From positions 4,092,001 to 4,156,000 of the forward strand of contig NZ_CP017297.1 of NCBI RefSeq assembly GCF_001969445.1: 64,000 nt of DNA, read 5' to 3'. This document shows, piece after piece, positions 1-9,972 of the stretch (position 1 is the stretch's first letter; every line of letters begins with the position of its first letter). The position numbers and the translations under genes were made by a program. Below the pieces are notes generated by a model that saw only the letters and a list, made by a program, of their open reading frames with translations, searched no databases and was not told the DNA's origin. Origin of the DNA: Brachybacterium sp. P6-10-X1. Lineage in GTDB: Bacteria; Actinomycetota; Actinomycetes; Actinomycetales; Dermabacteraceae.

Positions 1-1237
1 CAGGCCTCGGGCCAGAACCGGTCGGAGACCTTGCCGTCCAGGCGCAGCGGCTTGCCGTTCAGCACGGACACGTCCCCGATGCTGGGCGGGAGGGTGTCCA
101 CGACGATGATGTCGGCCCCGTGCGCCACCAGGACCCCGATCTGCGCGATGGCCTCGGCATGCAGCAGCGGGGAGCAGACCACGGTCAGAGTGCCGGGCCG
201 CACCGTGCGCAGGCGCCGCGCGGGGTGGGTGCGACCGTCCTCGCGGGACGCCCGGGCGAGGGCGTCGGTGAGCACGCGCAGCTGCCGCGGACCGGTGCCG
301 GGAGCGATCGGACCGATCAGGTGCCCGAGGTCGAACACCGAGACCCGGTCGCCGGCGGCCAGGTAGTGCCTGGCCACCGCGGAGGTCGCCCGGATCGTCA
401 TGTCCAGGCTGGTGGGAGCGTTCTCGCCGCTCCACGGTGCCGCGGCGACATCCGCGATCGTGTCGGTGACGAGCAGGACGTCGGTGTCCTGCTCGGTGAA
501 GGTCGCATTGGTGTGCAGCGTGCCGGTGCGCTGGGAGACGCGCCAGTTGATGCGGTGGAGCCGGTCGCCGGGGCGGAACGCCCGCACCTCCGACAGGGCG
601 GTGCCGTCGCCGCGCCGGCGGGACAGGTGCATCCCGCTGATCCCGATCGGCGTCGGGACCTCCACGGGCGCTTCGAGCACCGTCGAATGCGGGATCACCT
701 GCACGTCCAGCCGCGGCAACAGCTGTTGGGCGCGGAAGGCCCCGAAGGCGTCGCTGACCAGCACATGCACCGGCCCCACGTGGATCCGTCCCCAGCGCTG
801 AGCACTGACGCGCAACCGCAGCGAGCCGTCGCCGGCCGCGGAGCCGTGTCGCGGTGAGAAGTGGGAGTGGGGTGGCAGGGGGATCGTGGCCGCGGTCAGC
901 ACGCCCGGTGCGGTCCGGACCGAGATGGCTGCGGTGCCGCCCTCCTCGATGGACCGGCGGTTGGAGGTCACGGTGGCCGCCGCCGTGCCGTGCTCCTCCC
1001 CGCGTGCGATCCGACGAGCGACGGCGACCAGCGTCCACACCAGCAGCGGCAGGCCGGCGAGGATGATCACCGGCCGGCCCGCGAGGACCGCCAGGGCCAG
1101 GCAGGCACAACCGATCACCGCAGCACGCACCAGCGCGGCGGTCGGCCTGGTCGACACCCGCCGCGGCCCGGCCGGTTCTCCGCCCGGCCCGGTCGGTACC
1201 CCGGGCGGCACCCGGTGCGGCTCGGGCGGGGAGGTGG

Positions 1238-1241
<4 letters not shown>
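1..1241 (-). CDS. DUF58 domain-containing protein, C-terminus cut by window edge
   Basis: Read from the complement, a GTG at 1241 overlaps the stop of the MoxR gene (GTGA), and the frame stays open to base 1, so the end is missing. Residues about 35-75 form two hydrophobic segments after a Pro-rich start. About residues 170-230 carry the DUF58 core, including FRPGDRLHRINWR followed by a D(V)LLVTD segment like the VWA-type metal site. DUF58 proteins are membrane-anchored partners of MoxR AAA+ ATPases. Translational overlap with moxR supports a shared function, probably in envelope protein or complex assembly. The precise role is unknown. Confidence 0.85.
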
Positions 1242-2259
<1,018 letters not shown>

Positions 2260-2263
<4 letters not shown>

Positions 2264-2769
2264 CGATCCCTCTCCTCGCCGTGAGCGGCGAGCTCTCGTA
2301 GATAGCGGTGCAGGGTGCGCCGGTCGATGGGGCCGACCGGATGGCTCTCGGCGTCGGGATGACGGGACTCGGCGATCAGACGGGTCAGGCCGTCGCTGAG
2401 CGGTGGGGCCTCGGGGTCGTGGGCCCTCTCGTCGGCGACGTCGCCGAGGGTGCGGGCCAGGCCGCGCGAGGTCATGCGGCGCGAGGGCTGGGCACCGTGG
2501 ACGAGGTCCTCGAGGCGCCGCACCCGCATGTCCCGGGAGTGGGGCAGCGCGTAGTCGACGTCCAGATCCAGCTCGGGCGCGTCCAGCTGGTCGGCGCGTG
2601 GCGCCCCCGAGCGGGTGATCCACCAGATGGTCCCGCCGACGAGCCCCAGCGCGATCGGCAGCGGCAGCGGGATCAGCAGATCGAACAGGGCGAAGACGCC
2701 GACGGCCAACAGGGCGATGCCGACGCAGACCACCAGGCGCCACAGCAGCGGCAGCAGATCCCGCGTCAT
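2260..2769 (-). CDS. small membrane protein of the MoxR operon
   Basis: 169 aa. Its start overlaps the stop of the DUF4129 gene and its stop overlaps the moxR start, so it is translationally coupled on both sides. Residues about 5-50 form two closely spaced hydrophobic helices (LVVCVGIALLAVGVFALFDL, then IALGLVGGTIWWI). The remainder is a charged cytoplasmic region ending in DRRTLHRYLRELAAHG. I do not recognise a named family. In many actinobacterial MoxR clusters a DUF4350 protein sits in this position; this one is much shorter and I see no DUF4350 features. Function unknown, probably a membrane component of the MoxR/DUF58 assembly. Confidence 0.75.
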
Positions 2770-3560
2770 CGCGCCCCCCGGTCGGTCCGGGCGTCGAGAT
2801 CGCGGGTGAGACGGTCGAGCAGCTCGAGCGCCTCCTCACGGTCGGCCTCCACCAGCGGCTGGTCGTCGAACAGCGCCCGGCGGTACAGGTGGGCGAGCCG
2901 GTCGAGGGCGGAGCGGTCCAGCTGCAGGGTCGCCAGCACCGCGACGACGAATTCGCGCGTGGTCTGGGAGGGCCGACGGTGGACGCCGGCCGCGGCGATC
3001 GCCCGCTCCAGAGCCAGCCAGGCCGCGATCACCGCATCATGAGCCTCGACCACCGTCGACAGATGCCGCCGAGCGTCCTCGAAGGCGGCGCGGACCTGCG
3101 TGACGGTCAGCTCGTCCTCATCGGCCTCGCCGGCGAGTGCCTGCGCGGGCCGGGCGAGCTTGCGCATCCGGTAGATCACCCAGACGGCGACGACCGCGAG
3201 GACCACCCCGAGCACGATGAACGTGACGACCAGGCCGGTGTCGGGGCCGTCGGGTCGCGGCGGCACCTCCTGGGCGCTGGCGGTGTCCCACACCGGTTCC
3301 TCGTACTTCTCACGTGTGACGAAGCTCGGCAGGTCCTGGGTCGCGTCGCCGACGTAGACGGGCTCTGCGGCGCGCTCGGCAGAGGCACCGAGGGTGGCCA
3401 GGCCGAGCCCGCCCAGAGCGGCGATCAGCAGCAGCAGCGCGAGGAGGCGGCGGTGCGGGCCGCCGGTTGCGGGACGGTCAGCGGCACCGCTGGGACGATC
3501 GCCGCCGACGGCCGGGGCCTTCTGCGCGCTCGCAACGTTGCGAGCGTCCCCGCTGATCAT
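2766..3560 (-). CDS. DUF4129 domain-containing membrane protein
   Basis: 264 aa. It has an N-terminal hydrophobic segment (RRLLALLLLIAALGGLGLA, about residues 37-56), an extracytoplasmic stretch, a second membrane helix (VVTFIVLGVVLAVVAVWVIY, about 110-130) and a C-terminal cytoplasmic DUF4129 helical domain (about 165-250: TREFVVAVL, RLAHLYRRALFDDQPL, ALELLDRLTRDL). DUF4129 proteins are regular members of MoxR/DUF58/transglutaminase-type clusters. The start ATG at 3560 overlaps the stop of the methyltransferase gene (ATGA). No transglutaminase gene is visible in this window; it could lie beyond the left edge. Confidence 0.82.
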   Translation of the reverse strand: MISGDARNVASAQKAPAVGGDRPSGAADRPATGGPHRRLLALLLLIAALGGLGLATLGASAERAAEPVYVGDATQDLPSFVTREKYEEPVWDTASAQEVPPRPDGPDTGLVVTFIVLGVVLAVVAVWVIYRMRKLARPAQALAGEADEDELTVTQVRAAFEDARRHLSTVVEAHDAVIAAWLALERAIAAAGVHRRPSQTTREFVVAVLATLQLDRSALDRLAHLYRRALFDDQPLVEADREEALELLDRLTRDLDARTDRGAR

Positions 3561-4831
3561 GTGGCCGTCCCCTCCGCCGCGCCTGTGCCGTGCGGGGACG
3601 CGATGATGACGGACTGCTCCCCGCCGACGCGGGTGAGGATCACGGTGGCCGACTCGTCGCCGAAGCGGCGCGGTCGGAGCTTGCGGCGCAGCTCGTCGGG
3701 CTCGACCGCCGTTCCGCGCTTCTTGATCTCGAGCACCCCGAGGTGATGCTCGCGCAGATAGGCGGTCAGGCGCTTCAGCCCGAACGGCATCACGTCACGC
3801 ACGGCGTAGCCGCGGGCGAAGGGCGTGTCGATCCGGTGGTCGCCGGTGAGATAGGCGATGGTCTCATCGAGCGTGTGGGCCCCCAGGTCGCTGGCCAGGC
3901 TCCCGATCAGGCCCGCGCGGATCACCGCGCCGTCGGGCTCATAGAGATGATCGCCGAGCGCAGCGGGTGCAGGATCGGGGATCGCCTCCTCGCCGCGGTC
4001 CAGGCGGTGCGCCCCGGCCCTGTCTATGAGCACCGCCGAGGAGGTCACGCCCTCCCGGGCGAGCGGACCGAACCAGGCGGTGGCCTCGAGGACCTGCCCG
4101 TGGAAGGACAGCCACTGGGTCTCGACCCCGCGGGGGAGCGCATCTCGGTCGATGCCGGGACCGAGCTTCGCGCCCAGCGGCCCGGCCTCTCCGTCGCGGC
4201 CGAGGCGACGGGCGAGTTCGATGACGGCCGAGAGCGGCGGCTCGTACTCCTCGGGGTCGTGCAGCCGTCGCGTGCCGCTGCGGGTCGGGGCACGGCGGGC
4301 CGGGTCCAGCCAGATGCCCTCGGCGTCCGACGGATCGTGGCCCTCGGCCCGCCCCAGATGCACCGTGGCCGCGGGGAAGGAGCGCAGGTTCATGGTCGCG
4401 ACGGCGACGGCGAGCGGATCTCGGTCCACGGCCCGCACCTGCAGACCCAATCCCGCCAGCGCCATGGCGTCCCCGCCGATGCCGCAGCCGAGGTCCGCGA
4501 CCGATTCCACGCCGGCGCGCTGGAAACGCTCCGCATGCATCGCCGCGACCGGCAATCGCGTCGCCTGTTCGAGGCCGGGCTGGGTGAACAGCATCGACGA
4601 GGCGAACTCGCCGAACTTGTCGACCGCCTTGGCCCGCAGCCGCGACTGCGTCATCACGGCGGAGACCAGCTCCGGGGAATGGCCGGCCTCGCGCAGACGC
4701 GCGCCCTGGCGCAGGGCCTCGTGCTCGCGGTAGGGCGGCAACGAGTTCAGCAGCGCCCAGCCGGAGCTCTGCAGGACCGGCTCCAGAGCACGGACCGCGG
4801 CATCGGGATCGTCGAGCGGGCGCGGAACCAT
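3557..4831 (-). CDS. class I SAM-dependent methyltransferase with THUMP-like C-terminal domain
   Basis: 424 aa from ATG 4831. I prefer this start over one 39 bases upstream because a TAGCCT hexamer sits 7 nt before it, the leaderless pattern seen elsewhere here. Residues about 105-200 form the SAM-binding fold, with motif I as VADLGCGIGGDAMAL and a later acidic segment (AVDRDPLAV). WLDPARR follows. The C-terminus (FGLKRLTAYLREHHLGVLEIKKRG, then KLRPRRFG) is the THUMP-like domain of this family. Probable RNA methyltransferase, substrate unknown. It heads the DUF4129-MoxR-DUF58 operon by ATGA overlap, although no functional link is established. Confidence 0.85.
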   Translation of the reverse strand: MVPRPLDDPDAAVRALEPVLQSSGWALLNSLPPYREHEALRQGARLREAGHSPELVSAVMTQSRLRAKAVDKFGEFASSMLFTQPGLEQATRLPVAAMHAERFQRAGVESVADLGCGIGGDAMALAGLGLQVRAVDRDPLAVAVATMNLRSFPAATVHLGRAEGHDPSDAEGIWLDPARRAPTRSGTRRLHDPEEYEPPLSAVIELARRLGRDGEAGPLGAKLGPGIDRDALPRGVETQWLSFHGQVLEATAWFGPLAREGVTSSAVLIDRAGAHRLDRGEEAIPDPAPAALGDHLYEPDGAVIRAGLIGSLASDLGAHTLDETIAYLTGDHRIDTPFARGYAVRDVMPFGLKRLTAYLREHHLGVLEIKKRGTAVEPDELRRKLRPRRFGDESATVILTRVGGEQSVIIASPHGTGAAEGTAT

Positions 4832-4838
4832 GCCGACC

Positions 4839-4844
4839 AGGCTA
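4839..4844 (-). promoter_or_regulatory. -10 element (TAGCCT) for the methyltransferase operon, leaderless
   Basis: On the complement TAGCCT lies 7 nt before ATG 4831, the spacing expected when transcription starts at the start codon itself. No Shine-Dalgarno-like sequence fits between. No clear -35 hexamer is seen. Confidence 0.5.
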
Positions 4845-4909
4845 CCTGGTGGGCATGTGTCCGGTGTCACCGTCCGGCGTCGCGGCCCGGGAAGCTCGCG
4901 CGGGTCGGG

Positions 4910-5896
4910 TCAGGCCTGGGCGTCGAGCACGAGCTTGCCTCGGGTGTGGCCGTCCTCGAGCAGACGATGGGCCTGGGCGATCTCCGCCAGCGGCAGCACC
5001 TGGGAGACCTCCAGCGGATAGCGGCCCGCACGGATCCCCTGCACGAGGCGGTCCAGGCGGTCCCGGCCCGGACGGAGTCGGGGCACCTTCGCCTCGACCC
5101 CGCGCTCCTGCGCGGGGCTGAGGTCCGCCAGCGTCGGCAAGGTGACCACGAGGCCGCTGCCGGCGACGTGGTCGAGACTGGGCACGAAGGTGGAGTGATA
5201 GTGGGTGTCGAGGACGACGTCCACGCCGCGGCCCTCGGTCCGGCGGCGGATCTCCGCCTGCCAGTCCTCGGTGTCATAGGCGATCGGGGTCGCGCCCAGG
5301 TCGCGGATCCGCTCCGCGTTGGTGGCGCGGCCGGTGGCCCACACCTGTGCCGCTCCGGCCTCGAGGGCCATCGGGATGAGCAGCTGGCCCACCCCGCCGC
5401 TGCCGCCGTGGACGAGAACCGTCTGCCCGGACCGGATCCGTGCCGTGTCCTCGATGGTGGCGATCGCGGTCAGGCCCACCAGGGCCAGCCCGGCCCAGCG
5501 GGGGAGGTCCGCGTCGTCGATCTCGTCGGGGATGGGGGCGAGCTCGTCGGCCCCGATCGCGATCACCTCGGCGGCGACGCCGCGAGGATCGGCCGGTGCC
5601 CGCATGCCGAATACGCGGGTGCCCGGGGTGAGGCCGCGGGAGCCGAGCTCGGCATCGTCCAGGTCCGATCCCGCGCTGAGCACGGTGCCGGCCATCTCCC
5701 GACCGGTGCCCGCGGGCAGCTGAAGATCCTTCGCTCGCCCGGAGGAGCCGTCGCGGATCTTGTAGTCCAGGGGGTTCAGGCCGACGTAGGCGACGCGGAC
5801 CAGCAGCTCTTCGGGCCCCGGCTCCGGCGTCGGGGCGTCGGAGTGCAGGGTCAGGACGTCGGGACCGCCGAAGCGATCGAAACGGATCTCACGCAT
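4910..5896 (-). CDS. NADP-dependent quinone oxidoreductase (medium-chain dehydrogenase family)
   Basis: 328 aa from ATG 5896 (MREIRFDRFGG, a typical beginning for this family). A second in-frame ATG 15 bases upstream is possible. Residues 1-130 form the GroES-like domain (GPEELLVRVAYVGLNPLDYK). The nucleotide-binding motif is HGGSGGVGQLLIPMA near residue 155. The cysteine-rich zinc-binding loop of alcohol dehydrogenases is absent, which fits the zinc-free quinone oxidoreductase branch that reduces quinones or enones with NADPH. CATGAT lies 6 nt before the start, possibly a weak leaderless -10. The gene is divergent from moeA at 6051, with no evident functional link. Confidence 0.88.
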   Translation of the reverse strand: MREIRFDRFGGPDVLTLHSDAPTPEPGPEELLVRVAYVGLNPLDYKIRDGSSGRAKDLQLPAGTGREMAGTVLSAGSDLDDAELGSRGLTPGTRVFGMRAPADPRGVAAEVIAIGADELAPIPDEIDDADLPRWAGLALVGLTAIATIEDTARIRSGQTVLVHGGSGGVGQLLIPMALEAGAAQVWATGRATNAERIRDLGATPIAYDTEDWQAEIRRRTEGRGVDVVLDTHYHSTFVPSLDHVAGSGLVVTLPTLADLSPAQERGVEAKVPRLRPGRDRLDRLVQGIRAGRYPLEVSQVLPLAEIAQAHRLLEDGHTRGKLVLDAQA

Positions 5897-6050
5897 GCCC
5901 CCATCATGCACCCCAGGACCCCCGCGTGGGCAGCTGCGCGAGGTGCGCGAGGGCGAAGGGTGTCGAGGATGAGGGGAGGACGCGGTGCCGCGGGTGCCCG
6001 CGATGGGGAATCATGGTCGGGTGCCCGCCCTCACGGCCTCGAGGAGGACC

Positions 6051-7316
6051 ATGACCGACACCTGTGTCGACCCCTGGCAATGGCGAGATCTCATGCGGCG
6101 GGAGATCATTCTGCCGCGCGAGGTCCTCGACGCTCCGGTGCACGAGGCCGTCGGCGCTGTGCTGGGCGCCGACCTCCACAGCCCCGAGGATTTCCCGGCG
6201 CTGCCGATGGCGGCGATGGACGGATTCGCCGTGCGGCGTGAGGACCTGCGGGGACATGGTGATCAACGAGGGAGGGGCCGCGCCGGTGGGACCATCACCC
6301 TGCCGGTGAGCACGGAGATCCCCGCCCGTCCGGGCGAGGTCGGCGACCTCGCCCCGGGTACCGCCGCCCGCATCATGACCGGTGCGCCGCTGCCTCTCGG
6401 GGCCGACGCCGTGATCGAGGTCGAGACCACCGACACGGACCCCTTCGGTCCTGCTCCTCGCAGCGTCACCTTCGCCCTCGATCGCCTGCCCGCCGCGGGC
6501 CGCCACATCCGGGCCGTCGGCGAGGAGGTCGCCCGCGGCGCGCTGCTGGCCCGGGCCGGGGACCGGGTCGGTGGCGGCCTGATCGGCCTGGTCCGCGCGC
6601 TGGGCCTGCAGACCCTCCCGGTCCTGCGGCCCCTGCGGGTCGCGGTCGTGGTCACCGGGGACGAGCTCGCGGGCGAGGACGCCGCTGCGGGAGCCGTGCG
6701 CGAGTCCAACGGGACGATGCTCGGAGCTGCCCTGACCGGCGACGGCGCCGAGGCCCGGGCCCTGCACAGCGGTGACGACCATGCCCAGCTGCGCAGCACC
6801 CTGGAGACCGCCGCCGAGCGATCCGACCTGGTCCTCACCACGGGCGGGATCGGCCACGGCGCCTTCGACGTGGTCAAGACGATGCTGGGGGACCGGGGCA
6901 GTGCCACCTCGCGCTTCGAGCACCTTGCGCTGCGGCCGGGCGGCCCGCAGGGCGCCGGCCGCCTCCCGGACGGGACCCCCGTCATCCATCTGCCCGGAAC
7001 CCCGGTCGGGGCGCTGGTCGGCTACCACCTGTTCGTCCGGCCGCTGCTGGTCGGCACCGGGGCCGCACCGCGGCGGGTGCGGCTCGGCGATGACGGCCCC
7101 GGAGCGGAGCAGCCACGCCGGGGCGGTCTGCACGCGCTGCCCGGTCGGCTGCACCGGGACGGGGACGGCTGCGAGACGGTCGATCTGCTGCCCGGCCGGC
7201 GCCTCGCGCCGTACGGGCGGGCCGACGCGATCGTGCTGTGGGAGGCCGACGAAGGGCCAGCGCGTGCGGGAACAGAGGAGGGGAGCGACGGCCGTGTGCT
7301 GATCATCGCCGTCTGA
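6051..7316 (+). CDS. moeA: MoeA-family molybdopterin molybdenumtransferase (paralog 1)
   Basis: 421 aa. ATG 6051 follows a GAGGAGG ribosome site with suitable spacing; the open frame upstream is not coding. MoeA inserts molybdate into adenylylated molybdopterin in the cytosol. Visible features are the N-terminal PMAAMDGFAV segment, RIMTGAPLPLGADAVIEVE, VVVTGDELAGE, the MPT-binding-like stretch TTGGIGHGAFDVVK and a C-terminal domain IV region. The usual TSGGVSxGxxD is altered to TTGGIGHGAFD here. A second MoeA is encoded at 15437 beside the rest of the pathway, so this copy may be specialised for another pterin cofactor form or be a diverged duplicate. Confidence 0.88.
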   Translation: MTDTCVDPWQWRDLMRREIILPREVLDAPVHEAVGAVLGADLHSPEDFPALPMAAMDGFAVRREDLRGHGDQRGRGRAGGTITLPVSTEIPARPGEVGDLAPGTAARIMTGAPLPLGADAVIEVETTDTDPFGPAPRSVTFALDRLPAAGRHIRAVGEEVARGALLARAGDRVGGGLIGLVRALGLQTLPVLRPLRVAVVVTGDELAGEDAAAGAVRESNGTMLGAALTGDGAEARALHSGDDHAQLRSTLETAAERSDLVLTTGGIGHGAFDVVKTMLGDRGSATSRFEHLALRPGGPQGAGRLPDGTPVIHLPGTPVGALVGYHLFVRPLLVGTGAAPRRVRLGDDGPGAEQPRRGGLHALPGRLHRDGDGCETVDLLPGRRLAPYGRADAIVLWEADEGPARAGTEEGSDGRVLIIAV

Positions 7317-7365
7317 TCGGGTGGTCAGCGGGCCGTGACAGGGGCGTCAGCGGTACGGCCGAGGG

Positions 7366-7683
7366 TCACGGGTGCCTTTCACCGTCACCACCCAGTTGGG
7401 CGGCGCGGGCCGCCCTCCGTCGGCGGCCCATCTCTCGACGGGCATGTCGTCGGCGGAGGAACGTCCGCCGCCACGACCCGACCAGGACGATCGAGACCCC
7501 CAGAGCCGCGCCGACGGTGAAGGCGAGGAGCCAGGCGCTGTAGAGCCAGCCCGCCAGGGGGATGAGCAGGACCGTGACCACGCCGACCGGCCACGGCCCG
7601 ATGTCCGCATGGCTGAGGAGGTCGGCGGCGACGACGGCGACGAGCACGCCCATCGCCAGCACGAGCAGGTGCAGGAAGGTCAC
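7366..7683 (-). CDS. small two-helix membrane protein, unknown function
   Basis: About 105 aa if started at GTG 7683 (VTFLHLLVLAMGVLVAVVAA); the frame extends further upstream without features. Three hydrophobic stretches can be seen: residues about 3-22, 28-47 (GVVTVLLIPLAGWLYSAWLL) and 48-65 (AFTVGAALGVSIVLVGSW). An Arg-rich, likely cytoplasmic tail follows. I do not recognise the family with confidence; it resembles small actinobacterial DUF-type membrane proteins. It stands alone, convergent with moeA and divergent from the peptide transporter. Confidence 0.6.
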   Translation of the reverse strand: MTFLHLLVLAMGVLVAVVAADLLSHADIGPWPVGVVTVLLIPLAGWLYSAWLLAFTVGAALGVSIVLVGSWRRTFLRRRHARREMGRRRRAARAAQLGGDGERHP

Positions 7684-7962
7684 GATTCGAGCATAACTGG
7701 GGCGCGGTCCTGCCCAGGCGTGCGCCGATGTGCCCCGCGACGCGCGGCGAGGGGCTATCGTGTCCGCAGTGCGGAACCGGGGAGACTTGGAGCACATCAG
7801 GATGTATGGGAGGTCCGGGGGCACCGGGGCACGGAGTCGTGACGGTGCTGGGGGTCGGGGTCATGTCGGAGCGGTGCCGTGCCGCGCCGGAGGCGCACGG
7901 GAAGAACAGACGGTTCGGAGAGGAATGCCTGCGAATGTTCGATAGTCAGTGGAGGAGACAGA
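7684..7962. other. divergent intergenic region before the peptide transporter
   Basis: About 280 bases between the small membrane protein and the first permease gene. A TATCGT hexamer near 7756 is a possible -10 for the transporter operon but has no convincing -35. A good GGAGGAG ribosome site at 7951-7957 precedes the GTG at 7963. I see no open frame or hairpin worth reporting. Confidence 0.4.
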
Positions 7963-8955
7963 GTGCTTAAGTTCGTCTCCATGCGGGTGCTCACCTACGT
8001 CATCCTGGCGTTCCTCGCGACGAGTTTCGCCTATCTATTGGCGGCGTCCTTGATGCACCCCGAGGAAGTGCTCTATCCCCCGATCGCGACGGAGCCCGTC
8101 CCCGAACAGACTGCGCAGCAGTACCTTGACGTCCGCAACGTCAACCCGGATACGCCCCTCTTCGAGCGGTACGCGAACTGGCTCGGCGGGCTGGTCCGAG
8201 GCGACCTCGGCGTCACCACCGGTACCAACAAGTCGATGGTCCCGGTCACCGAGGAGCTCAGCAACCGGATCCCGATCAGCCTCCGCCTGGTGGTGATCGG
8301 CACCGTGATCGGCACCGTCCTCGGCGTCGTGCTGGGCATGATCGCCGCGGTCCGCCGCGACTCGCTCGGTGACCGCTTCTCGACGCTGCTGGCCTTCTTC
8401 ATCCTCTCGCTGCCGACGCCGGTGATCATCCTGATCGTCCAGCAGGCGAACCAGGGGGTCATGGATGCGACCGGTTGGGGGCTGCCGGCGATCAACCCGA
8501 TCAATCCGCTGCTCGAACCCGGTTCGTGGGAGTCGATCAGATATCAGATCAGAGCCCTGGTGATGCCGACGATCGTTCTCGCGGTCACCGCCGCGGCGTC
8601 GTACTCCCGGTACATGAAGGTCACGACCCTCGACGTGCTCGGCAGCGACTATCTGCGCACCGCACGAGCGAAGGGACTCACGCGCGGGAAAGCCATGACC
8701 CGGCACGGTCTGCGCATGGCGCTGATCCCCATGGGGCAGTACTTCGCCTTCGCCGTCGGGGCCGCGTTCTCCGGCTCGCTCTTCGTCGAGCTGATGTTCA
8801 ACTGGCAGGGGATCGGACGCTTCGCGATCTCGGCGATCGGTATGGCCGACGTCAACGGCACCGCCGGCGTGGTGCTGTACACGGCGGTACTCACCCTGCT
8901 CTCCGCCACCTTCGCAGACTTCTTGCAGGGTGCTCTCGACCCGAGGATTCGGTGA
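7963..8955 (+). CDS. dipeptide/oligopeptide ABC transporter permease (DppB-type)
   Basis: 330 aa. The GTG at 7963 is chosen because GGAGGAG lies 5 nt upstream and the first membrane helix (VLTYVILAFLATSFAYLLAA) starts a few residues in. A second helix region begins near residue 110 (LRLVVIGTVIGTVLGVVLGM). The EAA-type loop is RTARAKGLTRGKAMTRHGL, which contacts the ATPase. C-terminal helices end in the DFLQGALDPRIR tail typical of DppB/OppB permeases. It is the first gene of a four-gene transporter locus (permease, permease, double ATPase, binding protein). Confidence 0.92.
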   Translation: MLKFVSMRVLTYVILAFLATSFAYLLAASLMHPEEVLYPPIATEPVPEQTAQQYLDVRNVNPDTPLFERYANWLGGLVRGDLGVTTGTNKSMVPVTEELSNRIPISLRLVVIGTVIGTVLGVVLGMIAAVRRDSLGDRFSTLLAFFILSLPTPVIILIVQQANQGVMDATGWGLPAINPINPLLEPGSWESIRYQIRALVMPTIVLAVTAAASYSRYMKVTTLDVLGSDYLRTARAKGLTRGKAMTRHGLRMALIPMGQYFAFAVGAAFSGSLFVELMFNWQGIGRFAISAIGMADVNGTAGVVLYTAVLTLLSATFADFLQGALDPRIR

Positions 8956-8959
8956 CACC

Positions 8960-9961
8960 ATGACGAACCCTTCTGACATGCGGTCGACCGAGGATGTGTC
9001 GGAGCTGCACGCGAGCACCGACCCCGAGGCCAACCCGGTGCTCGGTGCCGCGGTCGACGGACCGAGCGGACCATCCTCGGAAGAAGGACCCACTGCGGCG
9101 ATGGGGCGCGGCGAGCTGCTGCGACGTCGTTACCTGCGCAATCCCAGCGCATGGATCGGCATGAGCGTCTTTGCGGTCCTCGTGCTGCTGGCGATCTTCG
9201 GGCCGATGTTCTACCAGTACGGGCCGTTCGAAAGGGATCTGCGCAACGCGCTCACCGGCCCCAGCGGGTACCACTGGTTCGGGGTGAACGAGAACGGGCT
9301 GGACATCTTCGCGCGCACACTCCAGGGCTTGCGCATCTCGCTCGTGATCGGCCTGGGAACCGCGGCGCTGACCTCGTTGCTGGCACTCATCGTGGGCATC
9401 ACGGCCGGGTTCATCGGGGGCAAGGGCAAGCTGGGAGCTCTCGGCGACGGCGCGCTCGTGAACCTGATCAATCTGTTCCTGGTCGTCCCTTCTCTGCTGT
9501 TGCTGATGCTGTTCAGCCCAGCCCTGCAGCGGGCGTCCTGGCTCTGGATGATCCCGCTGCTGGCCGGCTTCGCCTGGATGCTCACGGCCCGAGTCCTGCG
9601 CGCGATGACCCAGCAGCTGGTGCGCACCGAGTACGTCGAGGCCGCGCGCTTCATGGGCGTCAATCCGATCATCACGATGGTCCGCCACATCATTCCCAAT
9701 GTCGCCAGCTGGATCATCATCGATACCACCCTCGGCGTCAGCGCCGCCATCCTGGGGGAGACCGGGCTGTCGTTCATCGGCTTCGGGATCCAGTATCCGC
9801 AGGTATCGCTCGGGACAGTGCTGCAGGGCTACAACATCTCCGCGCCCTACACCTGGATGCCGCCGGCCGCGATCCTCGCCGCTCTCGTCATCTCCATCAA
9901 CCTCATGGGCGAGGCCCTTCGCGATGCCCTCGACCCGACCAGCGGCTCCAGCCGTCTCTGA
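8960..9961 (+). CDS. dipeptide/oligopeptide ABC transporter permease (DppC-type)
   Basis: 333 aa from ATG 8960, only 4 nt after the preceding stop. A charged N-terminal tail of about 60 residues precedes RRRYLRNPSAWIGMSVFAVL, the OppC_N helix. Further helices follow, and the EAA-type loop is VEAARFMGVNPIITMVRHI. The C-terminal LMGEALRDALDPTS resembles the family ending (GDxLRDxLDP). It pairs with the DppB-type permease to form the membrane channel. The tail is longer than in typical DppC proteins but shows no recognisable domain. Confidence 0.92.
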   Translation: MTNPSDMRSTEDVSELHASTDPEANPVLGAAVDGPSGPSSEEGPTAAMGRGELLRRRYLRNPSAWIGMSVFAVLVLLAIFGPMFYQYGPFERDLRNALTGPSGYHWFGVNENGLDIFARTLQGLRISLVIGLGTAALTSLLALIVGITAGFIGGKGKLGALGDGALVNLINLFLVVPSLLLLMLFSPALQRASWLWMIPLLAGFAWMLTARVLRAMTQQLVRTEYVEAARFMGVNPIITMVRHIIPNVASWIIIDTTLGVSAAILGETGLSFIGFGIQYPQVSLGTVLQGYNISAPYTWMPPAAILAALVISINLMGEALRDALDPTSGSSRL

Positions 9962-9972
9962 GAGGGACTTGA

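Noticed and set aside
3590..6241. 883-codon plus-strand frame opposite the methyltransferase and oxidoreductase genes
   Set aside because: Composition is that of a shadow frame and it conflicts with two clear minus-strand genes.
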